DNA of 6,624 nucleotides from Chloroflexota bacterium (lineage in GTDB: Bacteria; Chloroflexota; Anaerolineae; B4-G1; SLSP01), in the NCBI GenBank assembly GCA_022707665.1, contig JAKJAE010000139.1, forward strand, positions 367 to 6,990, read 5' to 3'. Below are positions 5,886-6,624 of this stretch, one piece after another. The notes beneath the pieces are model-generated. The model was not told the origin of the DNA, made no database searches, and saw nothing but the letters and a program-made list of their open reading frames with translations. Position numbers and translations under genes: made by a program. Within the stretch, counting starts at the first letter, position 1, and the number at the start of each line of letters is the position of its first letter.

Positions 5886-6624
5886 AAGCCAGAATGAAGC
5901 CGGCCAGGCGTGATGCTGCGGCATTGGTCGGCAGGACGATCACGCCTGCTTCCCGCAGACGTGCCTCCTGCGCCCTGAGGTTCTGGGGGTCGCCTTCAGT
6001 GCCGCAGACGTGCGCCACGAAGAGCACGGTCCGTCCTTCCTCGGCCAGGTGCGACTGTGCTTCGCGAATGGCCTCGACGGCAGCGCCAGCCGGATCCGGG
6101 TGAACGCCAAAGCCCAGCACGATGTCCAGGAGGATTACAGCTGTCTCCGGGTCCCGCGCCTCCTGAACGATCCGGCGGTTGCGCAGCGTGGGATCGAGCA
6201 TCGGGTGCAGGCGCCCCTGGGTGAATTCGTCTTCGCCGAGGTCGATGACACTGTGTCCCTGGCTAACGGCTGAGTCGTGTAACCGGCTATCCTCGTCGAT
6301 CGGCGCGTTGGACAGGATGGCGACGTCAGGAAGCATCTTCCGAAGGATGATCTGAGTTTCGTAGCAGAACGTTCCGCCGCTGAAGAGCCCGCGCAGGTAG
6401 CGTTGCTCCTTGGCCAGCCGCGCGCGGAGTTTGTACGCGTCGGATCTGAGTCGTTTGTCACGCTTCTTGAGGGTCTTCCTGGCGGCCTCGGGGTCGCCGC
6501 CCAGCGCGACCTCGGCAGCTACGGCTGCGGCTAGCTCAAGATTGCTTGCGGGGATCACGCCTGGCATCACAATGGACTTCCGCTTCCCACCCAGGAAGCA
6601 GATGACAGCGGGCTTGTGGCTCGC
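5884..6624 (-). CDS. fdrA: FdrA-like protein (AllF; succinyl-CoA-synthetase-like fold), N-terminal part outside the window
   Basis: Only the last 246 residues are visible; the frame stays open to base 6624, and full FdrA proteins are about 500-550 residues. FdrA resembles the alpha subunit of succinyl-CoA synthetase and is a subunit (AllF) of E. coli oxamate carbamoyltransferase. Counting from the first visible codon, landmarks are KPAVICFLGG (4-13), RGLFSGGTFCYE (78-89), VIDLGEDEF (126-134), GRLHPMLDPTLRN (137-149), LLDIVLGFGVHPDP (165-178) and GTEGDPQ (208-214). They match E. coli FdrA as I remember it in order and spacing. A GTG at 6570 could be mistaken for the start, but the codons before it already encode the family's K-P-x-x-x-F-L-G segment, so it is internal. 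The protein ends at residue 246 (...RLAGFILA), before the INIGL...QWSP-type tail of E. coli FdrA. That tail-like module appears instead at the start of the next gene. The family is secure; the exact reaction here is inferred. Confidence 0.9.
   Translation of the reverse strand, partial: ASHKPAVICFLGGKRKSIVMPGVIPASNLELAAAVAAEVALGGDPEAARKTLKKRDKRLRSDAYKLRARLAKEQRYLRGLFSGGTFCYETQIILRKMLPDVAILSNAPIDEDSRLHDSAVSQGHSVIDLGEDEFTQGRLHPMLDPTLRNRRIVQEARDPETAVILLDIVLGFGVHPDPAGAAVEAIREAQSHLAEEGRTVLFVAHVCGTEGDPQNLRAQEARLREAGVIVLPTNAAASRLAGFILA

Noticed and set aside
6568..6570. GTG at 6570 as the start of the FdrA-like gene
   Set aside because: The open frame continues to the window edge and the 18 upstream codons encode a conserved FdrA-like segment, so the gene is a partial one with its start outside.

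Overview
The window is GC-rich bacterial DNA with one gene direction: all six genes lie on the minus strand, so transcription runs from base 6624 down to base 1. Gaps are short, Shine-Dalgarno sites are clear, one gene pair overlaps by one base, and there is no tRNA, rRNA, transposase or phage gene. It reads as the interior of one catabolic operon cut at both ends. The sequence gives no firm basis for naming a genus.

In transcription order: (1) the C-terminal part of an FdrA-like protein (5884-6624, cut by the window edge); (2) a full-length DUF1116/YlbE-like protein (4477-5871); (3) a cyclase-family metal-dependent hydrolase (3481-4359); (4) a family III (CaiB/BaiF) CoA-transferase (2239-3423, preferred ATG start); (5) a nitrilase-superfamily carbon-nitrogen hydrolase (1358-2239); (6) a uracil/xanthine permease of the NCS2 family (1-1182, C-terminus cut by the window edge). 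The only non-coding stretches over 50 bases are 1183-1357, 3424-3480 and 4360-4476. The first and last contain inverted repeats but no U-tract terminator.

In E. coli, FdrA and YlbE, with YlbF, have been assigned as the subunits of oxamate carbamoyltransferase (AllF, AllG, AllH), which turns oxalurate plus phosphate into oxamate and carbamoyl phosphate. The other genes fit around that step. The permease would import a nucleobase-like ring, the cyclase would open a cyclic ureide, FdrA/YlbE would remove the carbamoyl group as carbamoyl phosphate, the C-N hydrolase would deamidate the remaining amide acid, and the CoA-transferase would activate the diacid. Two substrate series fit equally well: parabanate > oxalurate > oxamate > oxalate > oxalyl-CoA, or barbiturate > ureidomalonate > malonamate > malonate > malonyl-CoA. 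The family calls rest on visible motifs. The pathway and its substrate are inference.

A second point of interest is the FdrA/YlbE boundary. Here a short module (INVGL...VDWRPP) sits at the N-terminus of the YlbE-like protein, and the FdrA-like protein stops before it. In E. coli, as I remember the sequence, a similar module ends FdrA and YlbE lacks it.
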